From: a virus
Direction: 5' to 3' (one strand)
Virus record (IMG/VR): IMGVR_UViG_3300021420_000314
Span: 1 to 56,311 of that record
DNA length: 56,311 bases
The position numbers and the translations under genes were made by a program. Under the pieces are notes generated by a model, which saw only the letters and a program-made list of their open reading frames with translations, was not told the origin of the DNA and made no database searches. This document shows, in pieces, positions 29,096 to 36,808 of this stretch (its first letter is position 1; every line of letters starts with the position of its first letter).

Positions 29096-30691
29096 GTGTC
29101 AGCTTTCCAGACAACCGATGGACCTATTTGCCCGCGCTGTAAGACGCGCCGCATGACCAAAGCCAACAAGACCAAGGCCGGCAAGCAGCGTTGGGAGTGC
29201 AAGAAGCTGCATGGCAGGGGCAAGGGCTCTACCTACTGCTACTCCACAGTGAACCCGGCCCTACCGTCACGCTCGCGGTCCAACCAGACTACTGAACAGC
29301 TCGTCTTCAAGCGAAAGCTCGAAGAGACCAAGCGGTACATCATCACGGCCGCGCAGAACGCGACGCCCGTACATCTCCATTTTATGGAGACGTTAAAAAA
29401 CGCATCAAAAAAATTAAGCGCAAATTTGGTCATCATTCCTCTGCGCTACCAGAATCCGACCTCGGTCTGGTCTAAGCGCATGGACAACCAGGAGTGGTGG
29501 GCGCCCGAGGTGCTGCCGTACCTGCACAACCAGCGGCTGGTGATCAATGAAAACCTCATGGTGCTGGGTGATATCAAAACGGTTCCTACGGCTAGCAGCC
29601 CCCTCACTGGGTTCGATGTTATCTCCGGGCTTAGGAGCGCCATACTTGGGCATGCCAAAGTACAGCTGCGTACAATTGCGACACCCCAGAACAAGATGGC
29701 AAAGATTCTTACGACGACCGGGGTCTGTACGAAAGCAAACTACACAGACAGTCGAGCCGGCAAGCTGGGTGAGTTCCACCACTCCCTCTCGGCTGTCATC
29801 GTGGAAGTCCAGGGCAAGATCTTTCACCTACGTCATGTGCACGCCGATAAGACGACTGGTGAGTTCACTGACTTGGAAACTCGCTATGCGCCGGATGGGT
29901 CGCGCCGCGCTGAGCGTCCCCTGGCATTGGTGATGGGAGATACGCATGTTGACTTCATCGATCCTAAAGTGGAGCGCGCAACCTTTGCTGATGGCGGGAT
30001 GGTGGATGTCCTTCGGCCTAAGACCCTCGTGTGGCACGACCTACTTGATGCGTACTCTGTCAACCCGCATCACTACGGAAATCCGTTTGCGTCGGTCGCC
30101 AAGCGAACGTCTGGACGTGACAATGCAAGAGCCGAGGTCCTGCGCGCGATCCGGTTTGTCGAAGCGCATGCTCCTCGGGGTACTGATTCGGTAATAGTCG
30201 CGAGCAACCACGATGACTTCCTGCGCCGCTGGATCTGCTCGGCCGACTGGAAACAGGACCCAACCAATGCAGAGTTCTACCTTGAGACGGCACTGGCGAT
30301 GGTTCGTGGGACGCGCCTTGGTCCTGGCGGTACGGAATACCCGTCACCATTCCCTTACTGGGTGTCCCGACTCAGCCGATCTGGCATTCGATGTCTGGCT
30401 GGCCGGGAGCCGTACGTGCTCGGTCAAGTCGAGCTGGGAATGCACGGAGACCGAGGGCCAAATGGCGCTCGGGGGTCCATCCGAAACCTACGGAGGATTG
30501 GGGTCCGGAGTATTATCGGGCACACTCATTCACCGGGCATTGACGAGGGCTGCTACCAGGTTGGCACGTCTACGGCCCTATCACTAGAGTACAACTCTGG
30601 TCCTAGCGGCTGGCTCAATACACACTGTATACTGCACGCCGATGGGAAGCGGCAGCTGATCAACATCATCAACGGAGAGTGGCGACTATGA
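29096..30691 (+). CDS. Metallophosphoesterase (Mre11/calcineurin-like) with zinc ribbon
   Basis: The product is 531 residues, starting with GTG at 29096. The N-terminus carries a zinc-ribbon-like CPRCKTRRMTK..WECKKLHG..YC. The C-terminal half has the metallophosphoesterase motifs in order: GDTHVDF (D282, H284), a hydrophobic VWHDLLDA, NHD (371-373), GMHGDRG (H450) and GHTH (475-478). Such two-metal enzymes are nucleases (Mre11/SbcD) or phosphatases. With an N-terminal zinc ribbon and polymerase and nuclease neighbours, a DNA-degrading or DNA-processing role is more likely. The stop overlaps the next start by ATGA. Confidence 0.85.
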   Translation: MSAFQTTDGPICPRCKTRRMTKANKTKAGKQRWECKKLHGRGKGSTYCYSTVNPALPSRSRSNQTTEQLVFKRKLEETKRYIITAAQNATPVHLHFMETLKNASKKLSANLVIIPLRYQNPTSVWSKRMDNQEWWAPEVLPYLHNQRLVINENLMVLGDIKTVPTASSPLTGFDVISGLRSAILGHAKVQLRTIATPQNKMAKILTTTGVCTKANYTDSRAGKLGEFHHSLSAVIVEVQGKIFHLRHVHADKTTGEFTDLETRYAPDGSRRAERPLALVMGDTHVDFIDPKVERATFADGGMVDVLRPKTLVWHDLLDAYSVNPHHYGNPFASVAKRTSGRDNARAEVLRAIRFVEAHAPRGTDSVIVASNHDDFLRRWICSADWKQDPTNAEFYLETALAMVRGTRLGPGGTEYPSPFPYWVSRLSRSGIRCLAGREPYVLGQVELGMHGDRGPNGARGSIRNLRRIGVRSIIGHTHSPGIDEGCYQVGTSTALSLEYNSGPSGWLNTHCILHADGKRQLINIINGEWRL

Positions 30692-30873
30692 AATCGGATG
30701 TGATTATCGGGACTGTACTGCTTACCTTGTTCGCAGCTGCGGTCTTGGGTATGGTCATACTCATGACCAACATCGTGACGCTGAATGCCGTCAGACACGA
30801 GTGCAATCTCTACGGCAAGACTGACCTCAGCGGCTACGTCTTCAACTGCAAGGCAGCCGATGCCGTACATTGA
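30688..30873 (+). CDS. Small membrane protein
   Basis: The product is 61 residues, coupled to the phosphoesterase stop (ATGA). One long hydrophobic segment (VIIGTVLLTLFAAAVLGMVI, then LMTNIV) is followed by a short polar domain with two Cys (RHECNLYGKTDLSGYVFNCK). It overlaps the next gene by 14 bases. Probably inner-membrane with an outside-facing tail; unknown. Confidence 0.65.
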   Translation: MKSDVIIGTVLLTLFAAAVLGMVILMTNIVTLNAVRHECNLYGKTDLSGYVFNCKAADAVH

Positions 30874-31111
30874 CAAAGCCGCGCGTGAGCGGGTGGCCCG
30901 CGAGGGTCCTTCGTCCGCTGGCGAACTGAACTACGAGATCACCCAGCTGCTGAACCGTTACGTCGGGCCCGCGCAGTCGTACGCCAAGTACAACGAGGTG
31001 ATTGGTGTGCTGGAGTGCGCGAAGATGGAGTTCTATCGCCGCGCCGTGGCGCCCTACGAGAACCTGAAGTGCAAGGAGAACGGTGATGTCTATCGTCCCA
31101 CTCGGAAATAA
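30860..31111 (+). CDS. DUF6899-like phage protein
   Basis: The product is 83 residues from the ATG at 30860. MPYIDKAARERVAREGPSSA, then GELNYEITQLLNRYVG, and YNEVIGVLECAKMEFYRRAV followed by PYENLKCKENGDVY, is a pattern widely seen in phage genomes and listed as DUF6899. The function is not known. Its genome setting here is the replication/nucleotide block. Confidence 0.8.
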   Translation: MPYIDKAARERVAREGPSSAGELNYEITQLLNRYVGPAQSYAKYNEVIGVLECAKMEFYRRAVAPYENLKCKENGDVYRPTRK

Positions 31112-31589
31112 GAGCAAGGTCAAGCTCGTCCTGCTCATCGCAGTCGCCGTGTTCCTCGGCGGCTTCTTCATCAAGAAGTGCCAGGGCGCAGAGCGCATGG
31201 ACTTCGTAGCCGGCAGCGCCGTGGTGCGAGGCCCGGCAGGCGCGTTCGGTCTGAACGTATGCGAGGTGAAAGCCATCGCAAATTTCGCCGATCTGTGTGG
31301 CGGATTCCTGCTCGTCGGAGACTCAACATGGCAGGGCGCGTACAGTGGGTACCAAGCCATCGTCCACGGTCAGGTAGTAGCCCACACGTGGGGCGGCTTC
31401 GAGCTTGGCATCGGCGTGGCCCACCTGCAGCACGCTGATGCATACAACAGCGGGGACATCGACTTCTCGCTGTCCCTGCAGCGCCGCGTCTACAAGAACT
31501 TTTACCTGCGGTACCAGCACTTCTCAAACGCAGGGACCAGCTCGCCCAACCAAGGGCGAGACATCATCGGAGGCGCGTGGCGATGGTAA
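31086..31589 (+). CDS. PagL-like lipid A 3-O-deacylase (acyloxyacyl hydrolase family)
   Basis: The product is 167 residues from the ATG at 31086, after an AAGGAG site. A hydrophobic signal (LVLLIAVAVFLGGFF) precedes an amphipathic beta-rich domain of about 130 residues. Near the end it has LRYQHFSNAGTSSPNQGRD, the PagL signature in which His145 and Ser147 match the catalytic His and Ser. An acidic residue 12 positions after the Ser is Asp here where the family has Glu. PagL removes a fatty acid chain from lipid A in the outer membrane. Phage use could be to change LPS and block superinfection. The family is probable; the activity is inferred. Confidence 0.75.
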   Translation: MSIVPLGNKSKVKLVLLIAVAVFLGGFFIKKCQGAERMDFVAGSAVVRGPAGAFGLNVCEVKAIANFADLCGGFLLVGDSTWQGAYSGYQAIVHGQVVAHTWGGFELGIGVAHLQHADAYNSGDIDFSLSLQRRVYKNFYLRYQHFSNAGTSSPNQGRDIIGGAWRW

Positions 31590-32035
31590 CCAAGTACTAT
31601 CTGGCCGGCCCGATGTCGGGCATTCCTCAGTACAACTTCCCGCTGTTCCACGAGGTGGCTCGGCTGCTTCGTGGGCAGGGCTTCACGATCGTAAGTCCCG
31701 CGGAGCAGGACTCCCCCGCCGTGCAGAAGGCTGCGATGGCGAGCAAGGACGGCAAGCTGGTTGGCAAGGACAACCGCGTCGAGGGCACCAAGGAAACCTG
31801 GGGCGACATCCTGTCCAAGGACGTGAAGCTCGTCGCCGATGGGGTGGATGGGATCATCCTCCTTCCCGGGTGGCAGAGCTCGAGGGGCGCGTGCCTCGAA
31901 GTGACGGTCGGCCTGCTCGTGGACAAGCGGCCGTTCAGGTTCTTCCGATGGGACACCGATGACAGCGAGGCAGTCCCGATGTCCAAGCTGACGATCACCC
32001 TGCAGGTTCACGACGCGCTGGTGAACAGGCTGTGA
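31583..32035 (+). CDS. DUF4406 / nucleoside deoxyribosyltransferase-like protein
   Basis: The product is 150 residues from the ATG at 31583. YYLAGPMSGIPQYNFPLFHE, then LRGQGFTIVSPAEQD, is the DUF4406 opening. GVDGIILLPGWQSSRGACLE and VTVGLLVDKR match the second half of nucleoside 2-deoxyribosyltransferase-like folds, where the Glu after the GA.C segment is catalytic in related enzymes. It overlaps the PagL-like gene by seven bases. Its neighbour is a dATP/dGTP diphosphohydrolase-like gene, so a role in nucleotide pools is plausible. Confidence 0.8.
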   Translation: MVTKYYLAGPMSGIPQYNFPLFHEVARLLRGQGFTIVSPAEQDSPAVQKAAMASKDGKLVGKDNRVEGTKETWGDILSKDVKLVADGVDGIILLPGWQSSRGACLEVTVGLLVDKRPFRFFRWDTDDSEAVPMSKLTITLQVHDALVNRL

Positions 32036-32697
32036 AACCTCGTGACAGTAAACTTACGAACCCCAAGGATGCGATTGGATCCGATAAGCTCCCGCTGCAT
32101 CTCGTGCCAGACACCCTCGTGGTGTTCGCGTCACTTGGATTCCTTGAGGGTGCGCTTAAGTACGGTCAGTACAACTGGCGTGTGGCGGGGGTCAGGCTGT
32201 CCATATATTGGTCTGCTCTCGAACGTCATCGGATCAAGTTCTGTGCAGGCGAATGGTGCGACCCAACAACTCAGGTACCTCACCTTGCTTCCATGGTGGC
32301 TTGCCTGGCGATTATCCTGGATGCACACGTCAAGGGTAAGCTACGCGATGATCGCCCGCCCGCAAACCTTGCGCTGTCGAAGCTGATCGACGGCCTTACA
32401 CAGCAGGTTAAGGACCTCAAGGTGCTCTTTAAGGATCACCATCCGCACCAGTACACAAGGGATGACGACGATGGCACTGACACCCGAAGGGCGCGTAAAG
32501 GAACAGGTAGACGGCCTGCTAAAGCAGCACGACGCGTACTACCTAAAGCCCGTGCAGAACGGGATGGGCTCTCCAGCGCTGGACTATCACGGGTGTCACA
32601 AGGGCTTCGCGTTCGTCGTCGAGACGAAGAAGCCGGGCGGTCTACCCACGACACGACAAACCGCCACCGCCCGGGCGATACACGCTCGTGGTGGTAG
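32032..32697 (+). CDS. dATP/dGTP diphosphohydrolase-like protein (DUF5664 type) with long overlapping tail
   Basis: The frame encodes 221 residues from GTG at 32032 (GTGA overlap). Residues about 8-115 match the dATP/dGTP diphosphohydrolase N-terminal family: LTNPKDAIGSDKLPLHLVPD, LKYGQYNWRVAGVRLSIYWS, ALERHRIKFCAGEWCDPTT and HLASMVACLAIILDA. The His/Glu/Asp pattern suggests a metal-dependent pyrophosphohydrolase of dNTPs. The tail after about residue 143 runs for 236 bases over the next gene in another frame and is Arg-rich, unlike the family. The family is usually near 150 residues, so the tail is either a true overlap or due to a lost stop. Confidence 0.75.
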   Translation: MKPRDSKLTNPKDAIGSDKLPLHLVPDTLVVFASLGFLEGALKYGQYNWRVAGVRLSIYWSALERHRIKFCAGEWCDPTTQVPHLASMVACLAIILDAHVKGKLRDDRPPANLALSKLIDGLTQQVKDLKVLFKDHHPHQYTRDDDDGTDTRRARKGTGRRPAKAARRVLPKARAERDGLSSAGLSRVSQGLRVRRRDEEAGRSTHDTTNRHRPGDTRSWW

Positions 32698-32800
32698 CAT
32701 CTTCCTGGTCAACAGCTTCGATAGCCTGATGCGGCTTCAGAACTGGCTGCACTTTCCTGTGATCGGCTTCGACGGTTGGATATGGATGGAGGATAAGTAA
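32462..32800 (+). CDS. VRR-NUC-type nuclease
   Basis: The product is 112 residues. GMGSPALDYHGCHKGFAFVV, then ETKKPGGLPTTRQTATARAI, carries the PD-(D/E)XK core of VRR-NUC domains (Asp, then Glu-Thr-Lys). The Q of TTRQ is the family helix residue. HARGGSIFLVNSFDSLM completes the fold. VRR-NUC phage enzymes are small standalone nucleases acting on branched or joint DNA. An internal ATG at 32471 is an alternative start. The last base overlaps the next start. Confidence 0.82.
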   Translation: MTTMALTPEGRVKEQVDGLLKQHDAYYLKPVQNGMGSPALDYHGCHKGFAFVVETKKPGGLPTTRQTATARAIHARGGSIFLVNSFDSLMRLQNWLHFPVIGFDGWIWMEDK

Positions 32801-33177
32801 TGTCAGTGCCACCGCCTGATTGGAACCTGTATCCAGCCGTGCTCCAGAGATACGAGGACATGAAGCGAGGACAAATGCCAGCACCAGCACCAGCACCTCC
32901 GCCTCCATGGACAAGAGCCATGGAGGATCTGATGCGGGCACAGGACGTGAGCATGTACGACATGAACTACGACCGGCCGAAATCCATCGAGAAGATCGCC
33001 GAAGAGCTGCGCTCCGCGGCCGAGTGGCACGCGGCCATGATGAAGGTCGTTGACTACGTGACCGCGCAGATGTCGCTCGATATGTTCAAAGACGATCCCA
33101 AGGCGAAGGCGCTCTACGAGCGCATCCTGCGTTACGGGGTCACACACGTTCTCAAGAAAGAAAAGGACGCGAAGTGA
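32800..33177 (+). CDS. Hypothetical protein
   Basis: The product is 125 residues. It has a Pro-rich linker (MPAPAPAPPPPW) at 26-37, a helical domain (MEDLMRAQDVSMYDMNYDRP, then IEKIAEELRSAAEWHAAMMK and VTAQMSLDMFKDDPKAKALY), and a basic end. No family recognised. It is coupled to the next gene by ATGA. Confidence 0.7.
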   Translation: MSVPPPDWNLYPAVLQRYEDMKRGQMPAPAPAPPPPWTRAMEDLMRAQDVSMYDMNYDRPKSIEKIAEELRSAAEWHAAMMKVVDYVTAQMSLDMFKDDPKAKALYERILRYGVTHVLKKEKDAK

Positions 33178-33410
33178 AATATATTTTGCTCGTTAGCACT
33201 CTGGCCCTGGCCGGTTGTGCATCGAGTGGTCTCTACACCATGTCGGATGACTGGTGCAGTGCGCACCCCGAGGCGTCGCCCGCGAGGTGTAACCGCAATC
33301 CGCTGCATGAGGTTGACGTTCAGGGTCATCAGCAATCGTGCGGCGACAACATCATGTACTACGCAGGGGGTACTCCCATCCTCTGCATGCCCATCAGGAG
33401 AGGTGAATGA
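33174..33410 (+). CDS. Small lipoprotein
   Basis: The product is 78 residues. MKYILLVSTLALAGCAS is a clear signal with lipobox LAGC, so the Cys would be lipidated in a Gram-negative envelope. The mature part has four more Cys (DDWCSAHP, ARCNRNP, QSCGDN and ILCMPI), perhaps two disulphides. It could be a superinfection-exclusion lipoprotein, as in other phages. It is not next to the lysis genes, so an outer-membrane spanin is less likely. Confidence 0.75.
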   Translation: MKYILLVSTLALAGCASSGLYTMSDDWCSAHPEASPARCNRNPLHEVDVQGHQQSCGDNIMYYAGGTPILCMPIRRGE

Positions 33411-33949
33411 AGTCTGTAATGATCGACATCGAGACGTTGAGCACGCAGAAGGACGCGATGGTGATCTCCATCGGCGCCGCCGTGTTCGACATGGTTCGGG
33501 GCGTGAGCGACACGTTCCACTGGCGGCTGAAGTTCGGTTGCTGGGAAGGCCACGTGGACCCCAAGACCATCCGCTGGTGGATGGAGCAGTCGCAGGAGGC
33601 CCGCGAGGCGACCTTCCTCGGAGACGATGACCTGCGTGTCGCCTCGCATGAGGTGGCGATCCAGCTGCATGCGCTGACCAAGAACGCCGACGAGGTATGG
33701 GCGAACGATCCGACGTTCGACATAGTGATCCTCCGGGCGTGGTGGGAGAGGCTTGGAGTGCAGGCGCCGTTCCCGATACACTACCGCGCCGAGCGCTCGT
33801 GCCGGACGCTGTTCGCGCTCGCCCGCGAGCGGCAGATTGATCTCACTCCTGCCTTCGTGGGGGTGACTTCACATAACGCAGTCGAGGATGCAGCCGCCCA
33901 AGCACGCGCCGTGATCCTCGCCAAGAAAGGACTGTGGCCGACGTCATGA
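33407..33949 (+). CDS. DnaQ-like 3'-5' exonuclease (Rv2179c type)
   Basis: The product is 180 residues. MIDIETLSTQKDAMVISIGA gives the first acidic pair (D7, E9). WANDPTFDIVILRAWWERLG gives the second Asp, and HNAVEDAAAQA (H156, D161) the third motif, so the DEDDh set is present. The segments FHWRLKFGCWEGHVDPKTIR and WWMEQSQEAR resemble the family of Rv2179c-like exoribonucleases common in phages. It could be an RNase T-like trimming enzyme or a DNA exonuclease. Its stop overlaps the next start by ATGA. Confidence 0.85.
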   Translation: MKSVMIDIETLSTQKDAMVISIGAAVFDMVRGVSDTFHWRLKFGCWEGHVDPKTIRWWMEQSQEAREATFLGDDDLRVASHEVAIQLHALTKNADEVWANDPTFDIVILRAWWERLGVQAPFPIHYRAERSCRTLFALARERQIDLTPAFVGVTSHNAVEDAAAQARAVILAKKGLWPTS

Positions 33950-34503
33950 AGTGGAAGTCCCGGAAGACTCGTCGCGCTGAGCGACGAGTTGCATTAGCCA
34001 AGTGGCACATACTTGACTGCCCCAAGTGGCCGGTCGAGGCCACTGCTGCGCGCACCGGGACGCACCCCATGGGCACCGTGATCTGGCTGGAGCCAGTGGC
34101 GTGCCGCATCGATGACGATGGCCTGTACCTCGCGCCGCTCACGATCCTGCTGACGGACCCGTGGGTAGCGGAAGAGGCCGAGCGATACCAGCAGCGGATG
34201 CGAATGGCGCAGGGCTTCGGACAGGCTGGAATCCCAGGGCCGCCCGGCCCGATGGGCCCGATGGGCCCGCCCGGTCAGGCTGGATGGACAATCGGTATGG
34301 GCCATCAGGGTATCGCCGGCAACATGCAGCAGTACGCTCAGCACCAGGCGGCGCAAGCAGGACTCTTCAATCCATTAGGAGGAATCGGTGGTCAAATTTC
34401 CAACCAAGGAACCTGTGCCCCGATGGGAACCCTTCACGGTCCCCTGGTACAGAACAATCAAAACGCGAAGCCACTATCCGTCACTGTACCCAAAACTCCA
34501 TGA
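33946..34503 (+). CDS. Hypothetical protein with short collagen-like stretch
   Basis: The product is 185 residues from the ATG at 33946 (ATGA overlap). The N-terminus is basic (KWKSRKTRRAERRVALAKWH). Mid-protein there are six Gly-X-Y triplets (GIPGPPGPMGPMGPPGQAG), and the C-terminal 60 residues are Gln/Gly-rich (GNMQQYAQHQAAQAGLFNPL). It is placed among enzymes of nucleic acid metabolism rather than virion genes, which is odd for a collagen-like segment. The last 116 bases overlap the next gene. Function unknown. Confidence 0.65.
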   Translation: MKWKSRKTRRAERRVALAKWHILDCPKWPVEATAARTGTHPMGTVIWLEPVACRIDDDGLYLAPLTILLTDPWVAEEAERYQQRMRMAQGFGQAGIPGPPGPMGPMGPPGQAGWTIGMGHQGIAGNMQQYAQHQAAQAGLFNPLGGIGGQISNQGTCAPMGTLHGPLVQNNQNAKPLSVTVPKTP

Positions 34504-34675
34504 CGACCCAGGTGTCATAATCTATCCTGCCGGGACGCTGATCCGCGGCGAACGTGTGGCCCGCGTCCGCATGTGCTACATCAGCGGCGGCGAAGTGATG
34601 CACCAGAACTACTACGGTCCCCTGGCCAACGTGGTGACACAGCAACCGGGCGGCTATGAGCCGTTGATACGATGA
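34388..34675 (+). CDS. Hypothetical protein, GTG start within the previous gene
   Basis: The product is 95 residues. GTG at 34388 is preceded by TAGGAGG at the right distance. The sequence is soluble, Pro/Tyr-rich (FPTKEPVPRWEPFTVPWYRT, then SLYPKLHDDPGVIIYPAGTL and ERVARVRMCYISGGEVMHQN). No family recognised. It overlaps the previous gene by 116 bases and the helicase start by ATGA. Confidence 0.65.
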   Translation: MVKFPTKEPVPRWEPFTVPWYRTIKTRSHYPSLYPKLHDDPGVIIYPAGTLIRGERVARVRMCYISGGEVMHQNYYGPLANVVTQQPGGYEPLIR

Positions 34676-36216
34676 AGATCTACCCGGACCACAGAGCTAT
34701 CGTCCTACCCTTCCGGCCAGACATAGAGCAGATCGCGCCCAAGGCGAAGCGCTTCGAGGCGGACGGGCAGTGGTGGCTAGCGCTCCCGCACCGGCTCGAG
34801 ATCGTGCAGCTGCTGCGGAACATGGGCATCGAGGCACCGTCGCCGATCCTGAACTACTACGACTGGAACAAGGGGCACCCGTTTGAATCCCAGAAGATCA
34901 CTGCTGACCTGCTTACAGTCAGCAAGCGTGCGTATGTTCTTTCGGAGATGGGCGTGGGGAAGACTCGGGCAGTGCTATACGCATATGACTACTTGCGATC
35001 CCTGGGAGTGCTCACTCGGCTGCTTGTCGCAGCACCCCTCTCTACTCTCACGACTGTATGGGAGAATGAGATCTTCGAGAACTTTCCTCACCTGGTAACC
35101 GGAGTGTTGTATGGCGATAGGAAAAAAAGAACTCGAGTCCTTGCTCAGCCGGCTGACGTCTACATCATTAACCATGATGGAGTGCAGGTACTTCATAAAG
35201 AATTGTTTGAGCGATCCGATATCAATGGACTTGTTGTCGACGAGCTTGCCGTCTATCGGAATTCGCGTTCTGCTCGCTGGCGCTTCATGCGGCCAATTGT
35301 CGAACGATCTGAATATGCTTGGGGCCTTACTGGCGCACCAACTCCCAACGCTCCAACCGATGCCTACGGGCAAGTCAAGCTGCTCACTCCCCGGCGTGTT
35401 GGCTTCACGTTCAAGTCCTTCCGAGACGCCACCATGCGGCAGGTCACTACATTTAAGTGGGTACCCCGTAAGGACGCCCTCGATCACGTCCACACCGCTA
35501 TGCAGCCAGCCGTTAGATTCACACGTGAGGAGTGCTTCGACCTCCCTGAGACTACATACTCCACCCGAGCAGTCGCCCTTGGAGCTGCAACTCAAGCAGC
35601 GTACAAAAAGATGCTCAATGAATTCCAAGTCCAGATCCGACGGAAAGAAATCACGGCCGCGAACGAAGGCGTGAAGCTCGGCAAGCTACTCCAGCTCAGC
35701 GCCGGCTTCGCATACGACTCGCAGGGGCAGGGGCAGTACATCGGCGGCGTGGAACGGATCAAGGAGATAGTCGCGTGCATCGAGCAGACAGAGCACAAGG
35801 TAATCATCTTCGCTGGCTACAGGTACTTGGTAGAGCTGCTCGGCGGTGTGCTTGGCAAACTCTATACCGTTGGGATGGTGCACGGCGACGTGCCCAAAGG
35901 GCAACGCGACCAGATCTTTATGGCTTTCCAGAAATCTTCAGCTCCGCGGTTGTTGGTCGCACATCCCGGGACCATGGCTCACGGACTGACGCTCACCGAG
36001 GCCGCGACCATTATCTGGGCGTCTCCTCTACCGTCACTGGAAATCTACGAGCAGGCGAACGCCCGCATCACTCGTAGCGGACAGAAGAATAAGACTCACA
36101 TCATTCACATTCAGGCAACCGACGCGGAGAAGCAGGTCTATGACCGACTCAGACGGAAAGCAAAGCTCCAAGGCGCGCTCCTTGAACTCTTCGAGGAAGA
36201 CGGATCCAAACTGTAA
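34672..36216 (+). CDS. SNF2/DEAD-type helicase
   Basis: The product is 514 residues. Motif I is SEMGVGKTR (K97, T98), motif II VVDELAVY (D190-E191), motif III LTGAPTPN, and motif VI-like text near 455-480 reads YEQANARITRSGQKNKTHII, where Q-x-x-x-R-x-x-R is typical. SNF2-like phage helicases of this size move along duplex DNA and help replication, recombination or repair. An N-terminal domain of about 75 residues precedes the ATPase core. It is followed by a 190-base gap with a terminator. Confidence 0.88.
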   Translation: MKIYPDHRAIVLPFRPDIEQIAPKAKRFEADGQWWLALPHRLEIVQLLRNMGIEAPSPILNYYDWNKGHPFESQKITADLLTVSKRAYVLSEMGVGKTRAVLYAYDYLRSLGVLTRLLVAAPLSTLTTVWENEIFENFPHLVTGVLYGDRKKRTRVLAQPADVYIINHDGVQVLHKELFERSDINGLVVDELAVYRNSRSARWRFMRPIVERSEYAWGLTGAPTPNAPTDAYGQVKLLTPRRVGFTFKSFRDATMRQVTTFKWVPRKDALDHVHTAMQPAVRFTREECFDLPETTYSTRAVALGAATQAAYKKMLNEFQVQIRRKEITAANEGVKLGKLLQLSAGFAYDSQGQGQYIGGVERIKEIVACIEQTEHKVIIFAGYRYLVELLGGVLGKLYTVGMVHGDVPKGQRDQIFMAFQKSSAPRLLVAHPGTMAHGLTLTEAATIIWASPLPSLEIYEQANARITRSGQKNKTHIIHIQATDAEKQVYDRLRRKAKLQGALLELFEEDGSKL

Positions 36217-36360
36217 CTCACCCCCGCTGGCGGGGCCCGCTCAGTCGGGATAGCCAGATGTGGATCAGCCGGCCAGTACCACAATCGCGATAAACCCCGG
36301 CAGTCGGAGCTCGTCGTACTTGCGCTCGCGGCAAAACCTCCCGGCGGGTGATCCGTCCGG

Positions 36361-36387
36361 CGGGGTCGAAAGGCCCCGTTGTTTCTT
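36361..36387 (+). terminator. Terminator-like hairpin upstream of the replication-protein genes
   Basis: CGGGGTC and GGCCCCG pair over seven bases around a GAAA tetraloop, followed by TTGTTTCTT. It lies in the 190-base gap after the helicase gene, which also holds a 5-bp GC hairpin just after its stop (36222-36235). I see no clear promoter in the gap, so read-through to the next gene is likely. Confidence 0.6.
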
Positions 36388-36406
36388 ACATCAACATAGG
36401 AGATAG

Positions 36407-36799
36407 ATGATGGCTATAAAGATGGATGACGCAATCGGTGCGTACCTGAAGCTGCGCACTGCACTGGCGGCACTCAAGGACCAGCACAAGGTCTCTGAGG
36501 GAGAGCTGCAGAGCAAGCTCAATAAGCTCGAAGCGTTCTTTCTGGACTTCCTAAACAAGTCAGGTACTGATAACATCGCCGTCCGCGATGTCGGTACCGT
36601 CTTCAAACAGGATGTGCATAGTGTCAAGATCAACGACTGGGATGCTGCCCTCACCTGGATCAAAGACAACGGCGCCTGGGAATTCCTAGAGAAACGCCTC
36701 GCCAAATCAGCCGTGCAAGACTTCGCTCAATCAACCAACGAACTGCCTCCCGGCGTGGAACTGTCCACGACCGTAGAGGTTCGCATTCGTAAATCGTAG
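36407..36799 (+). CDS. Hypothetical helical protein before ssDNA-binding-like gene
   Basis: The product is 130 residues with an AGGAGA site. Residues 1-50 form a helix or coiled coil (LKLRTALAALKDQHKVSEGE, then LQSKLNKLEAFFLDFLNKSG). VGTVFKQDVHSVKINDWDAA and WIKDNGAWEFLEKRLAKSAV follow. This layout is common in phage proteins lying just upstream of ssDNA-binding-like genes. Function not known. Confidence 0.75.
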   Translation: MMAIKMDDAIGAYLKLRTALAALKDQHKVSEGELQSKLNKLEAFFLDFLNKSGTDNIAVRDVGTVFKQDVHSVKINDWDAALTWIKDNGAWEFLEKRLAKSAVQDFAQSTNELPPGVELSTTVEVRIRKS

Positions 36800-36808
36800 G
36801 AGTATTCA

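Noticed and set aside
33174-33410. Lipoprotein as the outer-membrane spanin partner
   Set aside because: It is 19 kb away and in the opposite transcription unit from the lysis genes, and has a Cys-rich globular rather than Pro-rich linear mature part.
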